From: Pyrrhosoma nymphula
Taxonomy: Eukaryota; Arthropoda; Insecta; Odonata; Coenagrionidae
Direction: 5' to 3'
DNA length: 64,000 nt
NCBI GenBank assembly: GCA_963573305.1
Contig: OY754339.1
Coordinates: forward strand, 8,417,941-8,481,940
Position numbers and translations under genes: made by a program. Below are positions 42,329 to 56,100 of this stretch, piece after piece. Below the pieces are notes generated by a model. The model did no database searches and had not been told where the DNA came from. It saw only the letters and a list, made by a program, of their open reading frames with translations. Position 1 is the first letter of the stretch. Each line of letters opens with the position of its first letter.

Positions 42329-45300
42329 GAAAAAAGGAAAAAATAACTGCGAGAATTCTTTCATTCACGAATGTTGTGGATTTCCGAAAAGTTTGAAAGT
42401 TGGTATAACATTCTTCATAATTTAGATTTATCAGGGCAAAGGACTCAAAATGTTAGCAATGTACGAACAATTTGACAGTGAATAATTTTTGTAAAAATGT
42501 GGAGTGTTACGAAAATTAGGAATTTATATGGCAAAACAAATTAATGGCATGACTTCTTAATATAATGCTTAATATGATATTTTTAACATTGGCGTGGTGC
42601 GTATACTCTTTATACTCCTAGGCAAGAAGTTCCATAATTTTTAGGTCGTTTTTTTGCCAAATAGCATCCTGAATAAAACACTCCCAGATAGTATGTCCTC
42701 TTGAATTGGACTGGAAGCCATCCAAGTTCACGGAGGTAAGGAGTGATATACTCTTATGTTATTGAGTATGGATCTGTTCAATGAGTTCATTAGCCATCAA
42801 TATGCCAGCGAAAGAAATAGTTAACTAAGTTTGTGGTTATGAATTGACGATTCTATAGAAATATTGTTGCGGAATCAATTAAAAGATAGTGATATTAAAA
42901 AACAGTTGTCCTCAATAAAATCAATTGTGAAAATTACTCGTCTAATCATGACCTCCTGTGCCCTATCCGATGGAACATTGGTTAAAGAAGAGGGTAAGAT
43001 CACACTGTGGGAAGATGGTGTGTTGGAGGGATGTGCGGTACATAAAAATATACCGATATATCGAAATCCGATATTTTTAAAATATATCGATTAGTCGATA
43101 GGTATATCGTTCAAAAATATACCAGTGTACCGGTATGTCGGTAACATTTATATAAGATATATTTATGCTACTATTGTTGCTGGTATTTGCAATCTACTTG
43201 TACCAACTTACCAACTATCTTTCGCTAAACTTATTTAGTTCTCAGAATACTAGAAAGTGAAGTAAAATTGTGTAAACTATTAATGATATTGAGGAATCGA
43301 ACAATAAATAGGTTATTTACATTTTTTATTAAAATATATACATATTAGAGAATATTTCCGAGGAAATATTTTGCAATATTTTTGTTCGATTCATTGTGGT
43401 TTCCAGTCCAAGAATATGCGGAACAAATGCACAACTGTTACATTCTAAACATGCTTTTATCAGATAAGTACAAGTTTTTAAAGATATTTTTTATGCAGAA
43501 AGCACACACTCTGATAATTATCATATGCTACTTTCATCATTCTCAGTTAGGGTTTAGTTTTTCATGCGCGATAGCTTCTATAAAGACACAAAAATAGGCT
43601 AAGGAATTAGCCTAAAACAACTTCATCATCGTATAATGACAGAGTATGAATATATTAGATGTTATCAAGGTAAAGAAATACAGCGCACAGGTCTCAACAA
43701 AGTATTTAGAATTCAAATTTGCCATGCATTGATGCTATATTTCCAGCAGGCTTAACACTTGGCTGATGATTTAGTGACAAGGCAAATGCGATTGATCTCA
43801 AATGGCAATCATGGAGACCAATATTTTTTCTATTTGATCCCAAAAACAGCAGCTGGTTTATATGATCACCAGTCAATCTACTCCGATCATCAGACGCAAC
43901 ATAGTTGACCAATGAGACGGTGCGCTAAGATAGTACTAAGGACCCCAGAACAACCATGAATTTAAGGACCACTCCGGATAAAGCAGGGAAAGCCGTTCTA
44001 CTGTTCTGCCAAAACATCAGAGGGTTCATTGCTTTGAGTGATAACGCCTGGCTGAGATATAATTGAAGCTCATTAGGTATTGAATGTGACGTGCTATATT
44101 CGTTCTTGTCCTATTACCACAGCTATTTCATAATAATTCGCCGAAATGGATGTAGAGGCTTCGTCATCACTCATAAATGGGTTTTCATGAAGACCCTGTG
44201 GGGGTGATGAGACTTGACCAAGGTGATGAAGGTCAGCGTTTCCTTCTATACTTATGTCAGCTATAGCTATACAACTGAAGGAATGGAAAAATAAATATGC
44301 TACATTATTATTCTGTGAATACATTTGCTTCGAATGTATGTTAAGGAAATATGATTCCGGTATGTGATATACGAGTAATAATCAAGGATAAATCTCGTGA
44401 TTCCCCATATCCCCCGTGAAACTCCGCTCGTGAAAGGCTTCAATAAGGCTTCCTCACAGAAGCAAGATGAATAATATTGCGCCGTGTCGCGATACAGATT
44501 CGCAATACAATAGTTTTAATTGAGTTCATTCCTTGCGTTAACACGTGGGCAATTGACAGTCCTAGCGTTGTTTTTTCAGCAATTAGTTCGCGGCAAATCA
44601 ACATTTTAGATTGAAGCGAAAGGCAATTTTTTTAGTGAAAAGTGTGTATTTTATCTGAGCAAGAGCAACGACTAGAAAAAACGACGATATCAAATCAATC
44701 TAAATAATATATTTAAATTGAATAGAATGAATAATTTACATTCCCATGTAATCACATTTAAAGTTGTCGTTGCATTCATTCAAGTATTCTACCAGCTGAT
44801 TGGTAGGTTCTTGGACAGTCCCCATTCTGTATCCCAATATAATAGAAATTGTCTCGCTTTCCCTCCTAAGGATTTCGCGCGGCATTTCCATTACGAATAT
44901 CCATGTAGGATGATTTTCTCGGGGAATGCTGCGTTTTTTTCAATTTTTAAATACTCCGTCCATGTTTTCAGCTTTTCAACTGATCCACTGATCCATTCAA
45001 CATGGCCGACTGCGCATTTTAATGGTTACTATAATCCCCCTGTGCTATCGTACTGTATGGTTCCATCCATTCTCTTGTTTATTGTTTGAGGTGGATAATG
45101 ACGAAAATTTTATATTATTAACTGGGAATCGAAGTAAAAATTAAACCAAGAAAGAACCGAGGCCACGTTATTATTTTTGTTTCCATCATGCTTGGGATAG
45201 ACGATCTTCTTCTATTTATAAAGCAAAATATTTACACGTTTTCGTTTGTTGTCATCAGTGGAATTTTATTTAAAGAACCTCCAGGCTTGCTATGAAGAAG

Positions 45301-46709
45301 ACATTTAACGGTAAAGAAGGTGGTGACCCAAAACCGACCGGAAAAATTGTGACCAACATTCCCACCGGATGGTTTTTACATTTTTGCTATTCTTCACTCA
45401 TATTAGAAAAGCAATCAATTCGGTTTACGTGCCTCTGTTTTCATCTGTTAAATTACCTGCCCTCAATATATCGGATTGAAATTTTCAGTATCGGAATAAA
45501 ACAAAATAGCACTTAATTCTTAATCTGGATCATCGTACACACGCTTAATATTGACTTTAAATTGCGTTCTAAGCTCAAAAAAGTAACATTTTGGTTGCCG
45601 GTATACCAATTTAGGCATGACACCCAAAGTTTATGATTTGTGGAAAATGGCTGAAGAATTAAACATTTTGTGAATTTATACTTTGAAATGATACGGATGT
45701 CCGGGTTGCTGAATTTCGAAATTTGGACTTCATCCTGCCGCCGCGCTCAATGTGACCCGGTGCTGATATAACTTCGTCTAGAAAGAAAGAGGAAATGATT
45801 TCGGGGACCCAGATGCAAAGTGCATTCCTAGCTCTTTATTTGCCCGCCATGACTCCGAGCAATTAGTAAGTAGCTTCATTGTTTTGTCGGTAGGCTTATT
45901 GTCCCCGACATCTGCAACAAATAATTCTTGCCACTATCGTCCACACAGGGTCCGGGAGACATGGACGGCTAGGGAAGTATATACATTTGTAATTTTGCTA
46001 ATTGACAATGAAAAAAATCGTCCACTACGCGGAAGCTTTTAGTAGAGAGAAGGAAAATGCGCTCTAAAAAAATGAGGTGGAGGCAAAAAGGGAAAAAATG
46101 CGGTCGTATTACATGAAGTTGAATTTGTGACCGAAGTACAAGAGAGTACGGTCAGTCAGGGTACGTCAACATTCACATTTCAATCAGTGAGCCGCCGTGG
46201 GGGCGTTTGGCAGGTGGTGATAGGACAACGGACGTGTAAGGGGAAGGGATAGGGAAAAGGAAGGGGGAGAGGAAAAGGTTTAAGTGCAGAATAATGGTGT
46301 TAGTGCCGGGCTTTGCTTTTGATTTAGTCATTAACGATGCGTGGAGAGGAGGAACCTTTGTGCCTAACAGTTCGGCAGTGTATGAATCTTATTTTGTCGA
46401 TTCCATTAGTTCTGAATAAATTGTTCGGGGTAAAAAAAAACATATCCTCCTTGTCATACTGAAGCTACCCTAATCTGAATTTTACAAGTAATATAAGCAG
46501 GGCGTGTTGCCCACGAGTCTCTAGCGGCTCCCAACCTATTGCTTCCATCAGCTGCGTAACCCTATCTGATCGCTTGTAGCAGTTTTTAATGAATCTTGCG
46601 GCTTTGATTTGCATATAACTTATCTATCGCATCGCGAATGTTCGCAATTAAAATATGAGAATTTTAAATATAAAGGACAATTGAAAAAAGATAATACTTT
46701 TAAAATAAA

Positions 46710-46715
46710 TTTATT
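46710..46715 (-). promoter_or_regulatory. Poly(A) signal of the allergen-repeat gene
   Basis: AATAAA on the minus strand, about 68 bases past the stop codon at 46783-46785. The position fits a short 3' UTR. Confidence 0.7.
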
Positions 46716-46782
46716 TACAACGTCTGCAACGGTTAAAAAACATCATACAAAATCATAGCCAGATGGAGTAATTTCTGTAAAA

Positions 46783-47157
46783 TTAAAATCCCCAGCCGAA
46801 GAAGTCATCGATCTCCTTTTGGATAGCTGCTACGTCAATTCCGTGGTCTTTTAGGCGGGTGAGCATGTCTTGGTACTCGGGCATGGCCTTGACGTCAGCG
46901 ACGAGCTGAGCGAATTCCGGAGACATGAGCTTGGCGAGGAGGGCCAGGAAGTCGGGGTCGTTCTTGAGCTTGTTGTTGTAGAAGTCCTGCATCTCCTGGA
47001 GTGGCAGCACTGCAAGGATCTCATCTATCATACCGAGGAGGGTGCGGGACTGGCGGCGGTATAGGGGTGGGTTAACATGGGGAAGGCCGAGAATATCATG
47101 GACCAGGTTGATGTAGGAGTAGATGTCGATTCCAGCCTTGTAGATGAAGTCGAGCAA
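46783..47157 (-). CDS. Terminal exon 1 (from the 3' end) of the allergen-repeat gene
   Basis: Acceptor CTCCCTCCTGCAG precedes the exon. It encodes 124 residues, starting LLDFIYKAGIDIYSYINLVH and ending IQKEIDDFFGWGF before TAA. It completes the repeat begun in the preceding exon and adds one whole repeat, then stops exactly where internal exons continue with GSRS. It differs from the other exons by ILGLPHVNPPLYRRQSRT, two residues longer than the usual FGIPPIVPPRRQSRT. The central block (NNKLKNDPD...SPEFAQLVADV) is nearly identical to that of the other exons, which suggests gene conversion. Confidence 0.85.
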   Translation of the reverse strand: MLDFIYKAGIDIYSYINLVHDILGLPHVNPPLYRRQSRTLLGMIDEILAVLPLQEMQDFYNNKLKNDPDFLALLAKLMSPEFAQLVADVKAMPEYQDMLTRLKDHGIDVAAIQKEIDDFFGWGF

Positions 47158-50100
47158 CTGCAGGAGGGAGAAAATAGAAAAAGGAATGAAAGTTATTTTA
47201 TGTGAACTCAATATCCAATCGGTTTATTCTTTCCATTGATGCCGTCATATCATTCTTCAATTCAGGGATTCATTGACTTGCTTATTAACCCTTTCCAATC
47301 TACATACTTTTTCCTGGTTCTTGTAGTCTTTTCCGTACTATTTACGTATTTTCTGAGAGATCTATAAGTTTGTTTGGTCATCAATCACGGGAACAATGTT
47401 ATTAATTAGTTCTTTTTCATCCACTAAAGTTTTAATGATATACTTTATTGCATACAGAATGTAATGTTGCAATCTTAACTAAAGCCATGAAGTAATAATA
47501 CAAACTTCGCATGTCGAGTGATGCTCTTTACACGGACTTGTTATAAGAACATGCACTGTCAAGCAGTGTTCATCATCATTAGAAATTGAAATTGTGGAAA
47601 TTGTTGGTGATAATATTATAGCAGTACCGGATTTGTTTTACCATTTAAGTTAAAAAGTATATTCTTGCTCCAATCTGGCTTTCAAATGACCCGATACTTA
47701 GCCATAATACAAGATGGCGTGGTGAATAATACGCCTGACCGACTATCAGTATACCCAGATTTGAATTTCGATCTAGATGAATAAATATTTCAAGGCGAAC
47801 TTCTTCTTTTTAGCGCTATTGGCCACTATGCTGAGAATAGGATGGATTTAACGCAGCTCCCTGCTCAACCGCTCTACACGCAGTCTCTTACACTCTGGTA
47901 CTCGACTGATGTTAGATGTGAGAACAATAGTTAGGTTAGAACTAGAGAGATTTTTCTTTTTTTTTACTAAGTTGTAAATTAATAAAAAATATCGACAAAT
48001 TAAATTTGTCAGATAAAAACATGGAAGCCTAAATCTGTCATTCTATTGCGTGAACTCATATCTATTAATTCATTTGAGGCACTTTAATAATTAAATTATA
48101 TCGTGATCTTGACGCTCTTCAATTAATTTAATATGACCATAGATATCTTAAACTGTCTTTATAATAATGGGCTGAGGAATACATTGGCAGTGAGACTTGG
48201 AATCTTAAAATATCCCTTAAGATTGGACTCCAAAAGTACTTTTTCGTAATCTCTGGTTATATTGTCATTTAAAAACATTTCAAACTTTTGTCGTTGACAA
48301 ATTTGAAGGTAAGTATGGTTACATTTATCGAGTTGCCGAAATTTTAATTTATTTTCAAAATTGGATCCTTCATATGTGACTTATCAAATATATAATCAAG
48401 ATTAATTAGGCACATAATTGCTTACAACATAAGTTTATGATTTCACCTAGGTCCGGTTCGGTACTGCACGATTGGCATTATTCGCAAGCCGTAACGTTTA
48501 ATCTATATAAAATAGGAGTTTTGTACATAACATTCGAGTAACAGTTTGTTAACATGTTTCTTATCGGTGTTAGAACAAGGCAGCATCTGTTTCCATGGTA
48601 TGAAAAATTTTCCTTATTAAAGATTGAACAAACCAGACCTAAGTGTAGCAATTCGTTCAACATTTTCCAAAAATGTACAGCAGTATAGCTAAAAATATCA
48701 GCTCCACATCTTGTTAAATAAAGCATCAACCGTTACACATTGAACCTAAGACGTTTTAAAACAAATGCATGATTAAAGTAGACGAAAAAAAGTATACAAT
48801 ATTAGGAGTATTTAAAAAATAAATATTGCTTGGATTACAATTAAATACCTAAAATTTTCCGAAATGGATGCCAAAGCTATTCTACGAATTGGGATTTGTA
48901 TTCACGATATTAAACCTCAGACACCAGTTTCAATGTTAGAGATCACCACCGTAGGGAATAACTTACATCCTTAAAGGCTGGGTTGTTATCAACGGCTTCG
49001 ACGATCTTGGCGAATTCGGGAGACTTGAGGAAGGCAACTGCCTCCTGAACCTCAGGGTCGTTCTGGATGTGGGTGGCGACGATTCCAATGATCTTATCGA
49101 TTGGGATGAGGGCCACGAACTCCTTGAAGAGGTCGTCGAGGTGTGTGCCGAGACGGAGGCTCCTGGATCCCCAGCCGAAGAAGTCATCAATTGCCTTTTG
49201 GATAGCTGCAACGTCAATTCCGTGGTCTTTTAGGCGGGTGAGCATGTCTTGGTACTCGGGCATAGCTTTGACGTCAGCGACGAGCTGAGCGAATTCCGGA
49301 GACATGAGCTTGGCGAGGAGAGCCAGGAAGTCGGGGTCGTTCTTGAGCTTGTTGTTGTAGAAGTCCTGCATTTCCTGGAGAGGCAGCACGGCTAGAATCT
49401 CATCTATCATTCCTAGGATTGTGCGGGACTGGCGACGGGGAGGGACGATGGGTGGAATGCCAAAGATGTCGTGTAGTAGGTTGACGTAGGAGTAGATGTC
49501 GATTCCAGCCTTGTAGAGGAAGTCGAGCAACTGCAAGAAAAGCAATGTAATTTAGATGATACCGATAGTGTTTGAATGTAAATATACGTGCTGAGGGTAT
49601 AGATTATTATGCTACAAAATATTTATTGATATCCATGTTGCACGAAAGGAATGCATTATTTAATCAATTGCGTATAATGATGTGACTAACTTTTGATTTA
49701 TTTTTTTTCATTTCTGCCACTGACGGACTCTCTTTTAGTACCGTATTTCTCCGAATATATGCCGCACTCGAATATAAGCCGATTCCTGGTTTTTGCTGAC
49801 TCAAACAGGGAAAAAGTAAATACGCGAAATTTAGCCGTACCGTTTTTTAGTGCATTCCGTACCACCGATAGTGTTAGGAATTAGATTTTTATGTGTTTGA
49901 ACAAGCCTATGTAACTGTGACACAATGTTACCTGGATTATCCTTTAATATATGAATAAATGGTGCACACATTTGACTTTTTTCAGCGCTAGTTCTTACTT
50001 TCCCCGTGGCTTTTGCGAATTTAACTGGCGTCCGCGTGAATATGAATGGCTGGTTTTCTCAAATCGATAATTTTTACGATTTTTTAAGAAAGTTATCGAA

Positions 50101-53100
50101 GTTAAGCCGCACCTCGAACATAAGGCGCACCCCGATTTAGAGGCACCGAAATCAGTAGATAAATTGCAGCTTATATTCGGAGTAATGTGGTAATTAGACC
50201 ATGGTAAGGGCAAGTACGAGTTACAATTTTGAATTTTGTCCATTTTGTGTAATTTTGATTTATTGTGGTGTTAGACTATGATTTAATAATATCGTTAAAA
50301 TGGCATTATTAAAACAATACCTTTTGAAGGAAAACAAGTTGAAACAACCTTTTTCTTCATGTATGAATTCACTTATAAAATGTCGACAAATATATGGTGA
50401 ACGTGTAGAGAACGATTGCTTTGGAGTATTTATTTTAGAAACATTTTTTGCAATTAGAGATTTTTACATATTATGAAAAGTATTCTGCATTTATTCATAT
50501 TGTCATATGAAAATCAACTTTCCCGTTCCTTGTTGTTTAATGGTCCATTGCCATTGTGTATTCCTACATTTAACTGATAAAGAAGCCACATAAACTGGAA
50601 ATTTAGCGAAATATTCGTTTTTAAAAGCTGTTTGATGAATAGTGCTCAATTCGTTACTCAACCTTTAACTTCGTCAATCCCATATAAAGGTGATATAAAG
50701 TCTTCGAGGGGAATTAAACCAGGTAATAGGAACCATATCTGCCAACATTTATCAATTTATTTGGTGTAATCCCCGTGAAGATTTAAAAAATCATATTATA
50801 CGAGAAAATCTCATACATAGGGTTTGCGTTTTCAAATGACATACTTACATCCATGTATGCGGGGTTGTTATCAACGGCTTCGACGATCTTGGCGAATTCG
50901 GGAGACTTGAGGAAAGCAACTGCCTCCTGAACCTCAGGGTCGTTCTGGATGTGGGTGGCGACGATGCCGAGGATCTTGTCGATGGGGATGAGGGCGGCAA
51001 ACTCCTTGAAGAGGTCGTCGAGGTGTGTGCCGAGACGGAGGCTCCTGGATCCCCAGCCGAAGAAGTCATCAATTGCTTTTTGGATTGCTGCAACGTCAAT
51101 TCCGTGGTCTTTTAGGCGGGTGAGCATGTCTTGGTACTCGGGCATAGCTTTGACGTCAGCGACGAGCTGAGCGAATTCCGGAGACATGAGCTTGGCGAGG
51201 AGGGCCAGGAAGTCGGGGTCGTTCTTGAGCTTGTTGTTGTAGAAGTCCTGCATTTCCTGGAGAGGCAGCACGGCTAGAATCTCGTCGATCATACCGAGGA
51301 TTGTACGAGAGTGACGACGGGGAGGGACGATGGGTGGAATGCCAAAGATGTCGTGGAGTAGGTTGACGTAGGAGTAGATGTCGATTCCAGCCTTGTAGAG
51401 GAAGTCGAGCAACTGCAAGAAAAGCAATGTAATTTAGATGATACCGATAGTGTTTGAATGTAAATATACGTGCTGAGGGTATAGATTATTATGCTACAAA
51501 ATATTTATTGATATCCATGTTGCACGAAAGGAATGCATTATTTAATCAATTGCGTATAATGATGTGACTAACTTTTGATTTATTTTTTTTCATTTCTGCC
51601 ACTGACGGACTCTCTTTTAGTACCGTATTTCTCCGAATATATGCCGCACTCGAATATAAGCCGATTCCTGGTTTTTGCTGACTCAAACAGGGAAAAAGTA
51701 AATACGCGAAATTTAGCCGTACCGTTTTTTAGTGCATTCCGTACCACCGATAGTGTTAGGAATTAGATTTTTATGTGTTTGAACAAGCCTATGTAACTGT
51801 GACACAATGTTACCTGGATTATCCTTTAATATATGAATAAATGGTGCACACATTTGACTTTTTTCAGCGCTAGTTCTTACTTTCCCCGTGGCTTTTGCGA
51901 ATTTAACTGGCGTCCGCGTGAATATGAATGGCTGGTTTTCTCAAATCGATAATTTTTACGATTTTTTAAGAAAGTTATCGAAGTTAAGCCGCACCTCGAA
52001 CATAAGGCGCACCCCGATTTAGAGGCACCGAAATCAGTAGATAAATTGCAGCTTATATTCGGAGTAATGTGGTAATTAGACCATGGTAAGGGCAAGTACG
52101 AGTTACAATTTTGAATTTTGTCCATTTTGTGTAATTTTGATTTATTGTGGTGTTAGACTATGATTTAATAATATCGTTAAAATGGCATTATTAAAACAAT
52201 ACCTTTTGAAGGAAAACAAGTTGAAACAACCTTTTTCTTCATGTATGAATTCACTTATAAAATGTCGACAAATATATGGTGAACGTGTAGAGAACGATTG
52301 CTTTGGAGTATTTATTTTAGAAACATTTTTTGCAATTAGAGATTTTTACATATTATGAAAAGTATTCTGCATTTATTCATATTGTCATATGAAAATCAAC
52401 TTTCCCGTTCCTTGTTGTTTAATGGTCCATTGCCATTGTGTATTCCTACATTTAACTGATAAAGAAGCCACATAAACTGGAAATTTAGCGAAATATTCGT
52501 TTTTAAAAGCTGTTTGATGAATAGTGCTCAATTCGTTACTCAACCTTTAACTTCGTCAATCCCATATAAAGGTGATATAAAGTCTTCGAGGGGAATTAAA
52601 CCAGGTAATAGGAACCATATCTGCCAACATTTATCAATTTATTTGGTGTAATCCCCGTGAAGATTTAAAAAATCATATTATACGAGAAAATCTCATACAT
52701 AGGGTTTGCGTTTTCAAATGACATACTTACATCCATGTATGCGGGGTTGTTATCAACGGCTTCGACGATCTTGGCGAATTCGGGAGACTTGAGGAAAGCA
52801 ACTGCCTCCTGAACCTCAGGGTCGTTCTGGATGTGGGTGGCGACGATGCCGAGGATCTTGTCGATGGGGATGAGGGCGGCAAACTCCTTGAAGAGGTCGT
52901 CGAGGTGGGTGCCGAGACGGAGGCTCCTGGATCCCCAGTGGAAAAAGTCATCAATTGCCTTTTGGATAGCTGCAACGTCAATTCCGTTGGCTTTTAGACG
53001 GTCGAGCATGTCTTGGTACTCGGGCATAGCTTTGACGTCAGCGACGAGCTGAGCGAATTCCGGAGACATGAGCTTGGCGAGGAGGGCCAGGTAGTCGGGG

Positions 53101-56100
53101 TCGTTCTTGAGCTTGTTGTTGTAGAAGTCCTTCATCTCCTGGAGTGGCAGCACGGCTAGAATCTCATCTATCATTCCTAGGATTGTGCGGGACTGGCGAC
53201 GGGGAGGGACGATGGGTGGAATGCCAAAGATGTTGTGGAGGAGATTGACGTAGGAGTAGATGTCGACTCCGGCCTTGTAGATGTAGTCGAGCAACTGAAG
53301 TGGAATAAAATATATGGAATTATGAGTATTGGCTAGGGCAGCATTAGTAGTTGTTAAATTCTACTCGGTATATATTGATTTCGAGGAATTGTCAACACCA
53401 CGGATATGAACAATTCTTTCTTGGACTAGGTTCTAGATTATTTTGCAAGCTCGACGTAAGTTTAACGAACCAGTAGTAAACTGTATACGCGACTTTCTGT
53501 GTAATCGTAAGCAAAAAGTAGTTCTTGACGGAATTAGCTCTGATGTAGTTCAAGTGACATCAGGTGTACAACAAGGAAGTGTAATCGGCCCCCTCTTGTT
53601 CATCATATACATAGGTGATCTTTGCTCTTGAATTAGCAGTAAAATACATTTATTTGATGACGATTCTCTCATATATCGCGAAATTAGTGATCACTCTGAC
53701 TTTGAAATTTTATAATCGGATTTAAACAATGTTCATGTATGGAGCTAAGAGTGGGGACTCGAACTTAATCTGAGCAAATGCACGGCGGTACATTTATTTC
53801 GGAGGTCGTCCAACTATCCCCATGTATATCCTGTGCATGGTGTTAACATAAAGGCGATAGATGAAGTGAAATATCTGGGAGTTAGGATAACCTCGAACCT
53901 ATCGTGGAGAACACATATAAGAAATATTTTGTGGCAGAGCTCATAAGAAGCTAGGATTCGTCAATCGTATAGTGGGAAGATTTTCAGATGAAAAAGTAAA
54001 AGGGAGGTGCTCTTTCGCACTCGTCCGGCCACACCTTGAATATGCAGCGAGCATATGGAATGCGGCGCAGAAAGACTTAATTCGGGAACTTAATAAAATA
54101 TAAAGGAAAGCTGCGCGATTCTTCAAAAACAGCTACGGGCGTACTGACAGCGTTAACACAGATGTAAATCGAACTAGGCTGGGAGGCGCTAGAGACTCGG
54201 AAGCTTCGCGCTAGGCTTAGATTACTTGAGAAATTAAGAATCTTTAAGAGCGACACGGAGAACATCATATAAGAACCACACTATATTTCCAGGTCCGACA
54301 GAAACGATAAATTAAGAGAGATATTTTGCCGAACGGATAGATATGGCAATTCGTTTTTACCCCGAACATTAAGGGACTAATAAATGCTATGCGTAATTTC
54401 ATTAAAATTTTTCCTTTTTATATTTACTGCTTGGTGTGACATTTTTGGGGAGTGGAGGAAGGGTGGAGAGAAACCTGGCGTCGAAATAACCAAGCTCTTA
54501 ACAAAAGGCACCAAGTGGACCACGATTGACCTCCCATTCGACGGACGGAGAGCTGCACTTCAAATGCTCTTCTCAAAGCAGTTAGGTGGGGAACGAGTTT
54601 GCCGTGGAAAATGTCCACCACCACGGGAATTAGAACCTGAGCCTTCCTAAGATATTCGTGTTTCATAATTCGGTCTTACTGAAGGTTTTCAGTTTTCAAG
54701 ATTCTCAACTTACGTCCATGTAGGCGGGGTTGTTATCAACGGCTTCGACGATCTTGGCGAATTCGGGAGACTTGAGGAAAGCAACTGCCTCCTGAACCTC
54801 AGGGTCGTTCTGGATGTGGGTGGCGATGATGCCGAGGACCTTATCGATGGGGATGAGGGCCACGAACTCCTTGAAGAGGTCATCGAGGTGTGTGCCGAGA
54901 CGGATGCTTCTTGATCCCCAGCCGAAGAAGTCATCAATTGCCTTTTGGATAGCTGCTACGTCAATTCCGTGGGACTTGAGACGTTCGAGCATGTCTTGGT
55001 ACTCGGGCATGGCCTTGACGTCAGCGACGAGCTGAGCGAATTCCGGGGACATGAGCTTGGCGAGGAGGGCCATGAAGTCGGGGTCGTTCTTGAGCTTGTT
55101 GTTGTAGAAGTCCTGCATCTCCTGGAGTGGCAGCACGGCTAGAATCTCATCTATCATTCCTAGGATTGTGCGGGACTGGCGACGGGGAGGGACGATGGGT
55201 GGAATGCCAAAGATGTTGTGGAGGAGATTGACGTAGGAGTAGATGTCGACTCCGGCCTTGTAGATGAAGTCGAGCAACTGCAGTGGAATAAAATATATGG
55301 AATTATGAGTATTGGCTAGGGCAGCATTAGTGGGTGTTAAATTCTACTCTGTATATATTGATATCTAGGAAATGTCAAGACCACGGATCTGAACAATTTT
55401 TTCTAGGATTAGGTTCTTGATTATCTTGCAAGCTCGACGTAAGTTGAACGAAACATTGGTAAACTGGATGCGCGTCTTTCTGAGTGATCGTAAGCAAAAA
55501 GTAGTTCTTGACGGAATTAGCTCTGATGTATTTAAAGTGACATCAGGTGTACCACAAGGAAGAGTAATCGGTCCCCTTTTGTTCATTATATATATAAATG
55601 ACCTATGCTCTCGAATTAGCAGTAAAATACGTTTATTTGATGACGACGCTCTTATCTATCGCAAAATTAGTGATCACTCTTTCTTTGAAATTTTATTATC
55701 GTATATAAACAACGTTCATGTGTGGAGCCCAGAGTGGGGACTCGAACTTAATCTGAGCAAATGCACGGCGTTACATTATTTTTGGAGGTCGTCCAACTAT
55801 CCGCATGTATATGCTGTGGATGGTGTTAACATGAAGGCGACAGATTAAGTGAAGTATATGGGAGTTACGATAACCTCAAACGTATCGTAGGGAACACATA
55901 TAAGAAATGTTTGTGGCAGAGCTCTAAGGAAGCTAGGATTCGTCAAGCGTATTGTGGGAAGATTTTCAGATGAAAAAGTAAAAGAGAGTTGCTAATTCGC
56001 ACTCGTCCAAGCCACACCTTGAATGTGCAAAGAGCATATGGGTCCGGCGCAGAAAGACTTAATTCGGGAACTTAATAAAATATAAAGGAAAGCTGCGCGA

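Larger units (their letters stand above)
39641..46709. other. Seven kilobases without a recognised gene
   Basis: No coding sequence is supported. Seen: Penelope-like GGACCAAGGTTTCG with CATCAGGA at 40157-40198 (minus-strand CTGATGA..CGAAACC); a (TC)n tract at 41877-41900; an inverted-repeat unit at 42186-42328; a region of repeated ATATACCGATATATCG-type short palindromes at 43038-43145; purine-rich sequence around 46195-46290. A 123-codon plus frame (44718-45089) has no domain I recognise. Confidence 0.55.
49474..51024. repeat. Downstream copy of a ~1.88-kb recent tandem duplication
   Basis: From the 5' edge of exon 2, through intron 2/3, into the 3' part of exon 3, the sequence appears identical to 51356-52906 in the stretches I compared. 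The offset is a constant 1882 bases, and a TA-flanked MITE lies inside. Intron identity at exon level indicates a very recent duplication or conversion. Confidence 0.8.
51356..52906. repeat. Upstream copy of the ~1.88-kb recent tandem duplication
   Basis: Partner of 49474-51024. The identity ends inside exon 4 near 52907, where exon 4 turns into a sequence of the type found in exons 6 and 8. Confidence 0.8.
53295..54713 (-). other. Intron between exons 4 and 5, chimeric
   Basis: The part next to exon 4 (53295-54430) matches the intron at 55278-56692 (RT-bearing). The part next to exon 5 (from about 54440) matches 58495-58767 (SINE-bearing). Both donor and acceptor are intact. Confidence 0.7.

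Noticed and set aside
43038..43145. Repeated ATATACCGATATATCG-like palindromes as a possible MITE or regulatory array
   Set aside because: Short and AT-rich. No defined ends or target duplication could be found.
44718..45089. 123-codon plus frame
   Set aside because: F-, S- and H-rich translation with no domain, no splice or repeat context and no start-site evidence.
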